A DNA stretch of 64,000 nucleotides from Unio delphinus (GCA_029339505.1 JAQISU010000115.1:2753001-2817000), one strand, 5' to 3'. Positions 1 to 12,537 are shown, numbered from the stretch's first letter. Translations and numbers: made by a program. Notes: generated by a model from the letters alone, not told the origin.

Positions 1-830
1 GGTCGCACATGCAGATTGATCCCGCAAATGAACAAAACGTTTGAATTCGGTCAACGAGGATCTCCGCCGTTCGATGAAGTAAATGCACAGATACTACTGG
101 GTCAATAGTGAGAAAAGAAAATTCATCTAGAGTGCGAATGATCCCAGTTTGATTTTAATGTATCCAATCAAAACAAAAATGACCACGATGTTGTCTTTAT
201 TGTCCTCGGAATGGCTATTACATTCCTTATCATCCACAAGTTGGCATGGAAAAGCTTTAGAAAGCCGAGCCGCATGTTCAAAATAGTTTTTACCGTGTTA
301 TTTACTGATTTTTAATTTCACTATTAGAAAAAAATCTTTCAAACGTTTCACATGTTGCATACGATATTTGTGACTTTTTTTGCAAAAGTAGTTATCATTT
401 GATAAATTGACATACAATTGCAACATTAATTAACTATGCAATATATGATATATGGCAAAAATGCATGAATTCTAGAGTTACGCAATAAATATTTTTAATT
501 TTAAATCCCGGATACATGATGTCCGCAAGCAACATGTTGCCAAGCTTCGCAAGGTATTCCTGTATTGATCTAATAAGGGACACTGAAATTAAACTCCAAA
601 AGATGGGAATTTTATACACACCTAATAATCACGGTTTTAGTTGGTTATACGGTAACTTCAAGTAAAGTATCGTACTATGAATAAAATGTAGCTTGATGGT
701 CTGAAAACGTATTTATGAACGTCATTTATACAGCAAATGTTAATAAAATCATATTTAGTGTTATCCTTCAATATTTTTCAAATACTTTTGGTCAAATGAA
801 TTTGTTTTTGCGCGGATTTTGACAGGGCTT
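1..830. other. no gene recognised (intergenic or intronic, AT-rich)
   Basis: AT-rich sequence with only short chance open frames. No protein motif, RNA gene or clear repeat unit is visible. Confidence 0.5.
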
Positions 831-1150
831 GATAAGGTTTATTAGGGATTGGTAGGGTTTAGTGAGATTTAAAAAGTTTGGTTGGGTTTGGTGGGGTTTT
901 GTGTGTCAACATTTAGAAGATTTGGTAGGGATATACGTGACTTGGCAAGGTTTGGAAGGTATGGTGGGCTTTGATGGCTTTGTTGGAGATTAGCTTGGTT
1001 TGGCAGGATATGGTAATATTTGATTTGGTTAGATTTTGGCAAGCTTTGATTGGGCATGATTGGATTTTGCAGATGTATGGTAATGCTTGTCGGGGTTTGC
1101 TAGGGTTTTATTGGGTCTGATTCGGTTTTGCAAGTGTTTGGCATTGATTG
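830..1150. repeat. degenerate G/T-rich simple repeat
   Basis: Loose repetition of a 10-20-base G/T-rich motif built on ttggtagggttt and ttggcaaggtttg. Strong strand asymmetry: the plus strand is almost free of C. The short minus-strand open frame here is a by-product of this composition (Pro/Asn/Gln-rich). Confidence 0.6.
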
Positions 1151-1254
1151 ATAAGGTTAGCAGCATTTCGGTCTTAACCATATTTTCTCTCTAGTTTTTG
1201 CACGGCGCTCAAACGCTAGGATTGTACAAATATGTGCCGTTTATATTGTAACCG

Positions 1255-1945
1255 GAATCATCTCTGTATCTGTGTTTAGTGTGCAGTGAAATCTTAGATT
1301 TATTCCCCACATCATATACGTCTCTGTATCTGTGTTTAGTGTGCAGTGAAATCTTAGATTTATTCCCCACATCATATACGTCTCTGTATCTGTGTTTAGT
1401 GTGCAGTGAAATCTGATTTATGCCCCACATCATATCTGTGTTTAGTGTGCAGTGAAATCTTAGATTTATGCCCCACATCATATACGTCTCTGTATCTTTG
1501 TTTAGTGTGCAGTGAAATCTTAGATTCATGCCCCACATCATATACGTCTCTGTATCTTTGTTTAGTGTGCAGTGAAATCTGATTTATGCCCCACATCATA
1601 TCTGTGTTTAGTGTGCAGTGCAATCTTAGATTTATGCCCCACATCATATATGTCTCTGTATCTTTGTTTAGTGTGCAGTGAAATCTTAGATTCATGCCCC
1701 ACATCATATACGTCTCTGTATCTGTGTTTAGTGTGCAGTGAAATCTTAGATTTATGCCCCACATCATATACGTCTCTGTATCTGTGTTTAGTGTGCAGTG
1801 AAATCTTAGATTTATTCCCCACATCATATCTGTGTTTAGTGTGCAGTGAAATCTTAGATTTAAGCCCCACATCATATACGTCTCTGTATCTGTGTTTAGT
1901 GTGCAGTGAAATCTTAGATTTATTCCCCACAATCATATACGTCTT
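1255..1945. repeat. 60-bp minisatellite, about 12 copies
   Basis: Tandem unit of 60 bp containing tctctgtatctgtgtttag and tgtgcagtgaaatcttag. Several units are shortened by loss of the tatacgtctctgta segment. Because full units are multiples of 3, open frames run through it on both strands (the MWGINLRFHCTLNTDTETY type of peptide). They have no independent support as genes. Confidence 0.9.
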
Positions 1946-2208
1946 AGACTTGATCGTATTCACCAAAATACGACACACGTATTGACATAAGACATAATAG
2001 ACCATGATATGTCGAAACAGGATGGGCCGAAAGATCCGGAACTAAAACCATAATAAGAAACATAACTGAATAAACACTGCTCTACTCGCTCATAATGCAG
2101 TTTGTATTAAAGGCAAACACAACGATTGATTAAGAGTATACGCTTTATCATTACATTGCAGAGCTTTGTTAGAATGCATGTTGTAATCTTGCCCCTCCGA
2201 CATAAAAT
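1946..2208. other. no gene recognised
   Basis: Unique-looking AT-rich sequence between the 60-bp minisatellite and the inverted-repeat element. Nothing coding is visible. Confidence 0.5.
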
Positions 2209-2668
2209 TTGACTCGACTATAAATGTTACTCGAACTGTTCTGATTTGATTCGACTCCAAATATTACGAACCATTCTGACTTGACTCGACTACAAAATCT
2301 TACTCGTACTATTTTGAACAAATAATATTGCCAAATCTTAAGTAATAATTATTACGCGAACTTGTAACATTCATATAGCGAAAGAAAGTCCAGACGAAAT
2401 CTATAAAAGTTTAATTATTAAATTTTACATGGTTCCTGCACCTAACCCGTTCGATGTAATCTTATTGTAAATAATTTTCCCCAGTTCCAAAATATATTCA
2501 ACTTATTTTTTTCTTTTAAAAGTATGTCTAGAGTTTAAAAACTCTAGTAATCACACCGCCAAATGGAAGAGACAAGCGTAAAATAGCGTAAATGAAAAAT
2601 GTTTATAAACGGTCTGAAAGAATTATGATTATAATTTTGTTAACACTTTGTCATGGAAATAGTTTCCC

Positions 2669-2670
<2 letters not shown>

Positions 2671-2721
<51 letters not shown>

Positions 2722-2725
2722 GTAA

Positions 2726-2775
<50 letters not shown>
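2671..2775. repeat. (AAT)n followed by (ATT)n: palindromic microsatellite
   Basis: About 16 AAT units pass through a short tagtaatattt junction into about 16 ATT units. The whole tract can fold into a near-perfect hairpin. The poly-Asn/poly-Tyr open frame across it is an artefact. Confidence 0.9.
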
Positions 2776-2921
2776 TTGCAATATTTGGTATTAAAGTAGT
2801 AATTATCTTTTTGTACTTAAACGTACGTGATAGATACACATGGGTGTCAGTGTAACCGGTGGATTAAGAATCCCAAAAATACCCGGGAAGAAAGAATTAC
2901 CCATGGGAAGCTAGTGGAAAA

Positions 2922-2925
<4 letters not shown>

Positions 2926-2970
<45 letters not shown>
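2926..2970. repeat. (CA)n microsatellite
   Basis: About 22 CA dinucleotides. Confidence 0.95.
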
Positions 2971-2972
<2 letters not shown>

Positions 2973-3125
2973 CGCGTGTAGGCCATACTTGATACTCATG
3001 TCATCCAGACAGATTTGAGATGTCACTGATCTGTAAAGTCGGGCGGCTCCAAACAGAGCCACACGGGACCTTACACCAATGGGTCACACGGGACCTTACA
3101 CAACTGGGAAACATGTGGACCCTGT

Positions 3126-3365
3126 AGTAGTAGTAGTAGTAGCAGTTCTTGCTGTCGGGGTTATCCGTAGTTACTTTCCAATTCGTGATATATAGAGCTA
3201 ATAAAGCGAGATATATATCAGCTGTTTTGCTGAAGCTTTAAGCTTGAAGACAATACTCTTTAGCAAACATTGACTCAGTAACTACTACTAGTACAACTTC
3301 TGCTGCTGCAACAACAACAACTACTACTATTACTATTTGGTATTTTGGTAGTAATTGTAGTAATA
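3126..3365. repeat. triplet microsatellites (GTA)n, (ACT)n, (CAA)n
   Basis: A short tagtagtagtag run near 3126-3143 and mixed ACT/GCT/CAA runs at about 3280-3345, inside the inverted-repeat element. Confidence 0.7.
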
Positions 3366-3479
3366 GTACGAGTAAGATTTTGTAGTCGAATCAAGTCGAA
3401 ATGGTTCGTAATATTTGGAGTCGAGTCAAATCAGAACAGTTCAAGTAACATTTATAGTCGAGTCAAGTAATAGTATAAA

Positions 3480-5635
3480 TACTAAATGCAGAGTACCAAT
3501 AAGATGTGTTCTCCATGGTATAGCAGCGTTAGGGACCAGCTTCGCACTGCTAACAGATATCGCCGAAAAACAGAGAGGCTTTGGCTTTCCACCAGACTCA
3601 CTATTCATAAACAAATCTACGAAGCCGCTAAGAAGAACGTAACAAACATTGTCCATTTAGCCAAATCATCCCACTACAATACTAAGACAACGGAGAGTTC
3701 CTGCATGTCAAGGAACAAATGTACACCACTTCCAACAACCTTCTCTCCACTAGACTACCAGACAAATTTGTAAATTGCTTCGATGACAATGCACAAACCA
3801 TTAATGATTCGCTTGACAGCACAATTTCAACTGATTCGTCACCATATGATGCAGAATTTCAGCGAGAACCGTTAGGAGCATTTGAACCTGTTTCTATTGA
3901 ATTAGTACGGACAATCGTGATGAAAAGTGCACCAAAGTCTTGTGAACTTGATCCAATTCCGACATCATTGCTGCTTGAGTGCTTGGACCCAATATTGCAT
4001 TCACTAACTGATGTTATTAATATCTCTCTCTCTAATCAGGGGAATTCCCATCATTTTTCAAAACTGAAATCGTAAAACCAGTGCTTAAGAAACGAACACT
4101 TGATATAACGATTTAAAGAACTACCGCCCAGTTTCTAATCTCCCATTCCTATCAAAAATCTTAGAAGAGGTTGTTCTAACTCAACTTGTATCTCATTTAA
4201 ATTCAAACAGTGTTTTTAGCAATGTACAATCTGCATATCGCCCTTGCCACAGTACTGAAACTATTCTTCTGAAAGTATTTAGTGACATTATCTCTGCTTT
4301 GGATAGTGGAAAGATTACAGTCCTCACTCTCATGGATTTATCTGCAGCATTTGACACAATAGACCATGCTATATTACTTCACCGTCTCCAGCATGTATTT
4401 CGCATTCAGAATATAGCCTTACAGTGGTTCAAGTCCTACTTAGTCAACAGGACACACATTATATATGCAAATGGATTTACACTCCAGCCCAGTTGACGTA
4501 TGGTATGGTGTTGCACAGGAATCTGTTCTTGGACCTGTTCTCTTCATTCTGTATACTCGGCCGCTCTCAAGTGTCATAGATCATCACACAGTGTCGCACC
4601 AATTGTACGCTGATGACACCCACATATAAAAGTCTAGCCACATAAACTGAAGTTGATGCTACCATCCATGGAGTAGAGAAGTGCATTTAGGATTTGAAAT
4701 CATGGATGATATGTAACAAACTGCAGATGAATGATCATAAAATTGAGGCTATTCTGATCACAACAAAAAGACTTTCTCATTCACATCCTTTATCACAGTC
4801 AATAAATATCAGCAACACCAACATTAAATTCTCACAGTCAGTATGGAATCTAGGTGTTGCTCTAAACAGTACTCTCACATTGCACCAACATGTCATACAC
4901 ATCTGCAGGGCTGCATATCTTGAACTGAGACGCATCGGTTCCATTCGTAAATATCTTTTTGTTGATGCCACGAACACACTTGTGTGTTTATTAGTACTTT
5001 CAAGACTGGACTATTGTAACTCAATTCTGTCTGGTTCATCACATTATTTACTCCAGAAACTTCAACAAGTTCAAATCATAGCTGCAAGGATCATCTTTAG
5101 AGTACCTCGATCAGAGCACACCTCACCACTGCTCTGCACTCAAAACTGGCTATCAATTCGATACAGAATCAAACACAAAATTTGTTCTCTGTGCTATATT
5201 TCAATGACAGACTCCAGTCCAACATACCTATCCAGCCTCCCCCATGTTTATACACCAGCTAGATCCTTACGCTCTTCTTCTGATAATGGTATACTCATTA
5301 TTCCCAAGGTGAAAACAAAGTCATATGTACAACGTTCGTTTGCATACCAGGGCCTGGCGACATGGAACGAATTGCCCATTGAAATTAGACACAAAGACAC
5401 AGTGGTCCCTTTTAAGTGTGCTCTCAAGACTCACCTGTTTCGACTTCAGGGACAAACTTAGCGACCTAATTATGTTTTGTATCTTATATATTTTCAGCAT
5501 GTTTTTATGTTTTCCAATTTCATTGCTTTTTTCATTTGTTTTGTAGTGTAGTCATATCATTATTGATGGTGCAAAGCGCTTAGAGCTTTTAAAGAATAGG
5601 CGCTATACAAAGTCCTCATTATTATTACTTCTTAG
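3480..5635 (+). mobile_element. decayed non-LTR retrotransposon (L2/CR1-like LINE), 5'-truncated
   Basis: Broken frames encode a reverse transcriptase. The palm motif SAAFDTIDHAILLHRL lies near 4339-4390 and the ADDT (active-site Asp pair) motif at about 4608-4622. A long C-terminal RT/thumb part spans 4694-5461, ending in a typical TWNELPIEIR...LFRLQG segment. An upstream linker lies at about 3490-4075. Stops and frameshifts separate the pieces, so it is not functional. The 3' end is diagnostic: an aagcgctt...ggcgctatacaaa stem followed by attattatta (5570-5630), as in L2/CR1-group tails. No endonuclease domain is present, consistent with 5' truncation. The minus-strand fragment at 12538-12905 is a second copy of the same family. 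Confidence 0.9.
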
Positions 5636-5720
5636 CAGTAAATAACTGTTCGTGTTAATGTGCTGATTTAGTGTGTTTGTCAGCTTATAAATTTGATGAC
5701 CGTGTGTTTATGTTCCCCAG

Positions 5721-5817
5721 GAGCGCAAGAAGTCTGGGAACGAGAAGATGGAGATGAGAACAAAGGTGGAAGAGGAGATCAAAGATGCTTCAGCAGAACC
5801 TGACCAGACTGCAGCAG
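5721..5817 (+). CDS. candidate internal exon, lysine/glutamate-rich, gene unknown
   Basis: A 97-bp segment preceded by a pyrimidine/AG acceptor (ttatgttccccag) and followed by a gta donor. It is open in one frame and reads ERKKSGNEKMEMRTKVEEEI followed by an acidic stretch, so the peptide would be charged and probably helical. It is clearly richer in G/C and purine codons than its surroundings. I do not recognise the protein and see no partner exon within several kilobases. It could also be a fragment carried beside the LINE. Confidence 0.35.
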
Positions 5818-6735
5818 GTATATGGCGTATTTTATTTTTCACCCTAGCACACCTTTCAAAATAATTTTAGGATTTTGTAAATACCTATTGTATGTCATTC
5901 CATCCGTTGATCTGTCCGTTGCTAGACCTCTTTTTAACTACTGAGTGGAATATCGGGAAAACAATTGTATAGGTATATTATTCACATGGTAACCTTCTGC
6001 GCGAGGGACATCATTGTCGGCTACCGTTCCTTGGGTTCCTGAAATAGGTTAAAGGTCATATATTGAAAACAATGTAAGTAAGATGTCATTCTAAATTTTT
6101 TAAAACCAAATGCTTAATATGCAATCACTGCTGATGAGTTTTTCATCATGGCTGTATGTTCAAAACTAGGATTGATGATCTTTGAAACATAAAGCAGAGA
6201 ACATGGAAAATTGGGATGATGAGTTGTTTTACTTGTTCCTGAAGTAGTTTTATTTTACATCAACCTTATACGTTCTAAGAACATTTTGGGCACATGGCTG
6301 TATTGTATGTACATAGGAAACGTTTGAACCTGAAATAACCGACTATACATCATTTTACAAGCCCCATGCCGACACGTTACAGCTGCGATATCAATTCTGT
6401 TTACAGAGTTTGCAACATTGAACAGACAGCGTTTGAAATAAGTTAAGTTGCTATTTACAATATGGAGTTCACTTATTGATTCATCCCGCATAGGGAACCT
6501 TAGTACTGTCGGTCTTCTGTTATATTAAATGATGATCACTAAAGAGGAAAATAATGAGACAACCAGTCTAGAAATGTCACTGTGCACAGTAGTAACATAC
6601 AAGAATGCTTGGTGAGTCCCATTAGAATGTTATTGTTAATCATGAAGTTTTATTTTCTAAACTCATTGCATAATATGTTATGATTTTACATACCCATCCT
6701 TATATATCCCGGTTATTCAACAACGAAGATACAAA
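5818..6735. other. no gene recognised
   Basis: AT-rich, short chance frames only. If 5721-5817 is a real exon this would be intron. Confidence 0.5.
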
Positions 6736-6847
6736 TGTAACCAATACATGTGTATGATGTAACCATTACATGTGTATGATGTAACCATTACATGTGTATG
6801 ATGTAACCAATACATGTGTATGATGTAACCAATACATGTGTATGATG
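6736..6847. repeat. 22-bp tandem repeat, 5 copies
   Basis: Unit gtaaccaatacatgtgtatgat, with caatac/cattac variants. Confidence 0.9.
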
Positions 6848-7820
6848 TTGATGATAACTCCTTAATTTGTCTAAATATGTTTAATACATTTTTTAAAAAA
6901 AATAAAAGCCTTTATAAGCCTTTTTTAAGCAAAAAATCATGTTTAGCATATATAATTGTATGATCAAGTAAGTAGTACACAATTTAAATGTGACTTTTAG
7001 AAGGTTTGTTTAAACCAAGAGCTTACCTTTCATATCGTAAGGGTTAAAGGGTGGAATCCTCCCAGAGTGCATTTCGCTTACTCACTAGAGTACAATTCGA
7101 TTGGTCAAACATTGTCTACGCAGTGCTTGTATAGTATATGCACATTTTTAAAATGTACTCTGGCTAACTTAATTAAGCGTAGTTTTTGGAGGTTTGATTG
7201 ACACTGTTTTTAGTCGAGATGATGTCTAAGTTAAGTTAATGCACCCGTACGTGCATTCTGTATATTTTTACGTGTATTTAATCTATTTGTTGGTTGTCAG
7301 TTTTATTTATTTTTGATTTCATCACACGCTATTGTAATGTAACATTGTATGCTGGAATTGATCTTGTCCAAACTTAAGTTCATTTCTGCTTGACCTGATA
7401 CACTTTTTTTCAAATCTTTGTAGTTCAATTTATGTCAACAACTAAAACATAGCTAAAGTAGTATCTATGTGTTTGTACTTAACATCAGGAGTTTTATTCA
7501 GGTAAACAAGAAGGATTAAATAAGTTATTTTGGGTCGAAGGGTTTAATTTTCTAAGTGAATTTTACAGGTTATTGTGATATATGTAAACAGGTCTCAATA
7601 TATCATTCTAGAAGGTTATTGTTCATTCATTAATTTGTTTTGTTTTAGAAATGCTAATTGTGACCTGAGGTCAAGTAGAGTACGATATAAGTTTTTAATT
7701 GTGAGGTAGTGCTAATTCGTGCTTTAACATATTGCACGTTTCAGTTGTATCATGTTATGATCAGATGCCTGAATTTTTTTTTAAATCATTGAATTCAAGC
7801 AATTAATTTCTCCTGAAATA
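6848..7820. other. no gene recognised
   Basis: AT-rich unique sequence. No motif or repeat unit stands out. Confidence 0.5.
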
Positions 7821-7821
7821 C

Positions 7822-8193
7822 ATTCGAACCTGGAATAATATTACTGACACATCAGCACTCCATAAGCGATAACAGACACATCATCGCTTTCAGTTTCGGA
7901 TCTCTTCGCAACTTAACTTTGTTTTATTTAGGAGCTCATATTATTATGACTTTTAGCTGTAATTCTTAGAATTTTGGAGATTTAATTTGCAATTTTGTAC
8001 ATAATTACATTCAAACGTGGAATAATATTACTGACACATCAGCACTCCATAAGCGATAACAGACACATCATCGCTTTCAGTTTCGGATCTCTTCGAAACT
8101 TAACTTTGTTTTATTTAGGAGTTTTTATTATTAGGACTTGTGTCTGTAATTCTAAGAATTTTCGAGATTTAATTTGCAATTTTGTAAAAATTC
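7822..8193. repeat. 186-bp direct tandem duplication
   Basis: Two head-to-tail copies beginning cattcgaacctgg and cattcaaacgtgg. They share ggaataatattactgacaca and the following ~150 bp with few differences. Confidence 0.9.
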
Positions 8194-8309
8194 GGTTTTC
8201 TCTTTTCACTTCTATTCGAGAGAAATAAGCTATGTTTTACATTTTACAAGCTTCTTGTCTTTCACTCTTTTCTCTTACTTTTTAAAAGAGCATAGACTCT
8301 TAACAATTT

Positions 8310-8769
8310 TCAAGCTACTTTCTCTGTTAGAATCAATGTTATATGGTAGGCAATTCTATTTCAAGCTACTTTCTCCGTTAGAATCAATGTTATATGGTAG
8401 GCAATTCTATTTCAAGCTACTTTCTCTGTTAGAATCAATGTTATATGGTAGGCAATTCTATTTCAAGCTACTTTCTCCGTTAGAATCAATGTTATATGGT
8501 AGGCAATTCTATTTCAAGCTACTTTCTCCGTTAGAATCAATGTTATATGGTAGGCAATTCTATTTCAAGCTACTTTCTCCGTTAGAATCAATGTTATATG
8601 GTAGGCAATTCTATTTCAAGCTACTTTCTCTGTTAGAATCAATGTTATATGGTAGGCAATTCTATTTCAAGCTACTTTCTCCGTTAGAATCAATGTTATA
8701 TGGTAGGCAATTCTATTTCAAGCTACTTTCTCCGTTAGAATCAATGTTATATGGTAGGCAATTCTATTC
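8310..8769. repeat. 51-bp minisatellite, 9 copies
   Basis: Unit of 51 bp (17 codons) containing ttcaagctactttctccg and gttatatggtaggcaattc. Copies differ almost only at a C/T (ctccg/ctctg). The period is a multiple of 3, so a repetitive 17-residue frame stays open. The copies are nearly identical at the DNA level, silent sites included, so recent array expansion explains it better than protein selection. Confidence 0.9.
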
Positions 8770-9400
8770 TGACAGTTGCCTATGCATAAGTACATGTAAT
8801 CGATATGGTGGATAACTGTGCTTAACCAGCTATATCCGGGTCTGGGCGAAAACGTCCATGAAAGACAACTCTGCTCTTGACAAGAGATCTTAACTGTTCA
8901 TAGTAAACATGTAATATTTTTCATCGTTCCTATGTTGTATAAAAATTTAATAAAAGTTACGACCACAGACAAAAGTTTGTCTTCGTAAAGGAGTTAGAAA
9001 GTATTAGGAAGAAAAAGATGGATGGAATGAGGGTTACGTCTGGAACTATATGGACTAAAGGAGAAAACTTGGCCGAATCTATCTGTAATTTAGATACTAG
9101 AATTACATAAGTAAAATGATGCCACCTCTTGCTAAAAGCATTGGATTTTTAACATTCAGCAAGCCATATTATCAAAATTACTGCATTTGTATTTAAAGTT
9201 ACTTTAAAATTCCAAATCACACACAGATAAATTCTAGATCAAGCAAAATGATTTGATACGATTTATATAAAATGAGTGGAGTCGATACAGTCATTCTTGA
9301 AATGTTACTTGCTTACCCAGACATCCTTAATCTGAGGGATTCACAGAAACATTAAGTAAATGGTTCTATGTTAGCTACAGAACCTACAAATGCTCTGCAA
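8770..9400. other. no gene recognised
   Basis: AT-rich, no motif seen. Confidence 0.5.
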
Positions 9401-9419
9401 AAATGCTTAATGAACACGA

Positions 9420-9645
9420 TAGGCTATACAAGGCGGCCAGTATTAATGGTGGAGGAAAGACTCTGGAAAGCACCCAGAAAGAACCACCGACTCACGAGAA
9501 GATACTGGAAAGTTTTCGCACATATCCACATTGGCAGAATCTGAGACTCGAACCCACGCAGACACAGGTGAGATGGTAGTAATCCGTAACGGAGAGCGCA
9601 TTAGACCACTCGACCACTCGGAGCCCAAACTTTGGGCATGAATTT
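9420..9645 (-). mobile_element. tRNA-derived SINE, family B, copy 1
   Basis: On the minus strand the head reads like a tRNA promoter: tggtcgagtggtctaatgcg (A-box region) and gggttcgagtctcag (B box). It is followed by a body that includes the complement of ggccagtattaatggtgg. The same head and body recur at 48750-48960 in the same orientation. Confidence 0.75.
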
Positions 9646-9714
9646 GGCGAATCATCTCACAAAGAAGGAGTTATTATATGTACATGCAAACTCCAAAAGT
9701 CCCTTGACCAAAGC

Positions 9715-9860
9715 AGTACATTTCAAAGACCCATTATATTTTTTAATGAATCATTACATTTTTAAATGTACCATTACATTTTTAAATGTATCATTACATT
9801 TCAAAGACCCATTACATTTTTAAATGTATCATTACATTTTTAAATGTATCATTCCAAACG
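9715..9860. repeat. degenerate ~18-19-bp repeat
   Basis: Loose repeats of cattacatttttaaatgta and cattacatttcaaagaccc. Confidence 0.7.
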
Positions 9861-9908
9861 GCTTAGGCATGCATTGCAAGTAGGATTCAAACTGCTTTCC
9901 ACCCCCTG

Positions 9909-10118
9909 ACCGCTCTCGTGGCTTAATGGTTAGAGCGTCCGCCTCGGATGTGGGAGGTCGTGGGATCGATCCCCAGTTGAGTCATACCTCTTACAATAAT
10001 GGTACTAACAGCTGTTTTTCTTGGCGCTCATCATCAAAAGGTTAGTGTTAAGACTGTTCGGCCTTGTGACCAAATAGTGTGGTTTGGTGAGACATTATGC
10101 TACATGTCTGCTAGCTTT
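9909..10118 (+). mobile_element. tRNA-derived SINE, family A, copy 1
   Basis: The tRNA-like head at 9909-9989 has an A-box-like tggcttaatggttagagcg and a B-box-like gggatcgatcccc. It is followed by a body with ggttagtgttaagactg and gacattatgctacatg. The same body is found at about 41545-41848 on the minus strand, which shows this is a dispersed family and not a single tRNA gene. Confidence 0.8.
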
Positions 10119-10850
10119 TGTTTAGTGGATAATTGATATGGAATGAAACTGTCTTCATAGATGCATGATACTTCATTAAGTCTTTAATATCATGGTTGTT
10201 GTAAGAACAAAATTCATGAAAACTGGTACCCTGTGAAAACTGGAACCACAAGAAAGAGTCAACGCACAAAGTGTGTAATAAATGCCAACAAATATCATCA
10301 TCAATAATTGACAAATTTACAAGAGAGGCTTAAAGTATTAAAAACTTATATCCGTATATTTTTCCATGCCTTGAAGAAGAAAAAAGTATGGTTCAACCTT
10401 TTTATTGGTATTTAAAGATAGGTATACATAATCTGTTAATATTTCCAGACATATTGCTAATTGATGATTCAAATTATGATGGATTTCACAATATCTGTAT
10501 TTGCTGTCAATTGTATTAAGACTGCATCCTGACATCCTTTAGATCTGGGTGATTTCCCTTGACTGAATCTTCAGATTTGCATGACTAGTAGTGTGTCCTA
10601 TTTGTCACATTGATCATTTCTGCAGCACTGCAAACATAAAAAGCACCGTTAAAGTTAGACAACAAAATTATTCTTAACTAATTTGGATATGCTCCTAAAA
10701 AAATGAAAATGAAAATAAAACACATAGCATACACAATTACAACAAAATGAAATTCTACTGAAACTATTTGGCATTCACTTTTGTGAGAAAGTTAAACTGT
10801 AAGACATGTTGAGTAGCTTGTGTTCAATTTTTGCTTTGCACCATAACATG
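10119..10850. other. no gene recognised
   Basis: AT-rich. Minus-strand open frames here have no recognisable motif. Confidence 0.5.
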
Positions 10851-10854
10851 GTTT

Positions 10855-11690
10855 AAAGGAATAAATAAAATGTTATGGCCAAAAGCCAGAAAATACTAGT
10901 AAGCGTTGATTGGTATTGGCCAAGGTTAAAAACCCAGAAAATACTAGTAAACGGTGATTAGTTATGGCCAAGGTTTAAAACCCAGAAAATACTAGTAAAC
11001 GGTGATTAGTTATGGCCAAGGTTTAAAACCCAGAAAATACTAGTAAGCGTTGATTGGTATTGGCCAAGGTTAAAAACCCAGAAAATACTAGTAAGTGGTG
11101 ATTAGTTATGGGAAAGGTTCAAAACCCAGAAAATACTAGTAAGGGGTGACTAGTTATGGAAAAGTTCAAAACCCAGAAAATACTAGTAAGGGGTGATTGG
11201 TATTGGCCAAGGTAAAAAACCCAGAAAATACTAGTAAGGGGTGACTAGTTATGGAAAAGTTAAAAACCCAGAAAATACTAGTAATGGGTAATTGGTATTG
11301 ACCAAGGTAAAAAAAAACCCAGAAAAATATACATGTTGTTGTACTTCAGATCAAGCCATTCTCACTACAGAAACCCAGAAAATACTAGTAAGTGGTGATC
11401 GGTATTGACCAAGGTTAAAAACTCAGACAATACAAGTAAAGGGTGATTAGCTATGGCCAAGATTAAAACCCCCGAAAATACTAGTAAACGGTGATTAGTT
11501 ATGGGAAAGGTTAAAAACCAAGAAAATACTAGTAAGGGGTGACTAGTTATGGAAAAGTTCAAAACCCAGAAAATACTAGTAAGGGGTGACTAGTTATGGA
11601 AAAGTTCAAAACCCAGAAAATACTAGTAAGGGGTGATTGGTATTGGCCAAGATTCAAAACTCAGAAAAATATACATGCTGTTGTACTTCA
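10855..11690. repeat. 48-bp minisatellite, about 17 copies
   Basis: Unit of 48 bp containing aacccagaaaatactagtaa, then a variable ggtgattagttatggccaagg part. It is interrupted twice by a longer unit carrying atacatgttgttgtacttca. Confidence 0.9.
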
Positions 11691-11774
11691 GATCTAGCCA
11701 TTCTCACTACATGTTAATGTACTCTATGGTTCCTGGACAGTATTATTATAATGAATGAATAATATATCAGGTAT

Positions 11775-12270
11775 TTCATTACAAGGCAGCCTCACTATAA
11801 GGCAGTATATTCTATGGTTCCCTTGGACACTAGTAATGAGGGAATGCTATCTAGTGTACGTCGCTATAAGGCACTATATTCTATGGTTCCCTTGGACACT
11901 AGTAATGAGGGAATGCTGTCTAGTGTACCTCGCTATAAGGCACTATATTCTATGGTTCCCTTGGACACTAGTAATGAGGGAATGCTTTCTAGTGTACCTC
12001 ACTATAAGGCAGTATATTATATGGTTCCCTTCGACACTAGTAATGAGGGAATGCTGTTCAATGTACCTCGCTATAAGGCACTATATTCTATGGTTACCTT
12101 GGACACTAGTAATGAGGGAATGCTGTCTAGTGTACCTCGCTATAAGGAAATATATTATATGGTTCCCTTGTAGTAATGATGGAATGCCCATGTACAGTGT
12201 TATAATGAGAAAGTACTGCATTGTGTACCTCACTGTAAGGCAATATACTATACGAGTCCATTTACAGCGT
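11775..12270. repeat. 69-bp minisatellite, about 7 copies
   Basis: Unit of 69 bp (23 codons) containing tatggttcccttggacacta and gtaatgagggaatgctgtc. The last copies are degenerate. Open frames in two phases reflect the multiple-of-3 period. Confidence 0.9.
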
Positions 12271-12537
12271 AATAATGAGATTAAGCGATTTTAAATACAT
12301 GGCCCTAAATCAATGCAAGTACTATAAGCTTACTTCCTCAAAGAAATTAAGAGATTTTAAATACATGACCCTAATTCAAGGTAAGTACTACAGGATCAAA
12401 AGGGAACACCAACTGTGGTACAGAAGGATTACAAACCCTATAATATTTGCAACAGTCACCTTGTTTACACTGATGGTTGTCATATTCATTATAAACTATT
12501 TGCATACCAAGTGATATGACAGTACAAATATGCAGCT

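Larger units (their letters stand above)
2209..3466. mobile_element. element bounded by ~105-bp terminal inverted repeats (foldback/MITE-like)
   Basis: The left arm (2209-2314) starts ttgactcgactataaatg. The right arm (3362-3466) is its near-perfect reverse complement, ending catttatagtcgagtcaa. Each arm is itself about three ~35-bp subrepeats carrying a gactcgact core. The 1.05 kb between the arms has no transposase and is rich in microsatellites. I see no convincing target-site duplication. A non-autonomous foldback-type DNA element is the simplest reading; an inverted duplication of a local repeat is the alternative. Confidence 0.6.

Noticed and set aside
1209..2005. Overlapping frames on both strands (MWGINLRFHCTLNTD type)
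   Set aside because: All are translations of the 60-bp minisatellite.
8174..8815. 213-residue frame with 17-residue repeats
   Set aside because: Explained by the 51-bp minisatellite. Near-identical DNA copies and no homology outside the repeat.
9909..9989. Stand-alone tRNA gene
   Set aside because: It has A- and B-box-like parts but is followed by a body shared with the copy at 41.5-41.8 kb. It is the head of a SINE, and the arms do not fold into a clean cloverleaf by eye.
11755..12294. 179-residue frame with 23-residue repeats
   Set aside because: A 69-bp minisatellite is open in two phases, so protein coding is not supported.
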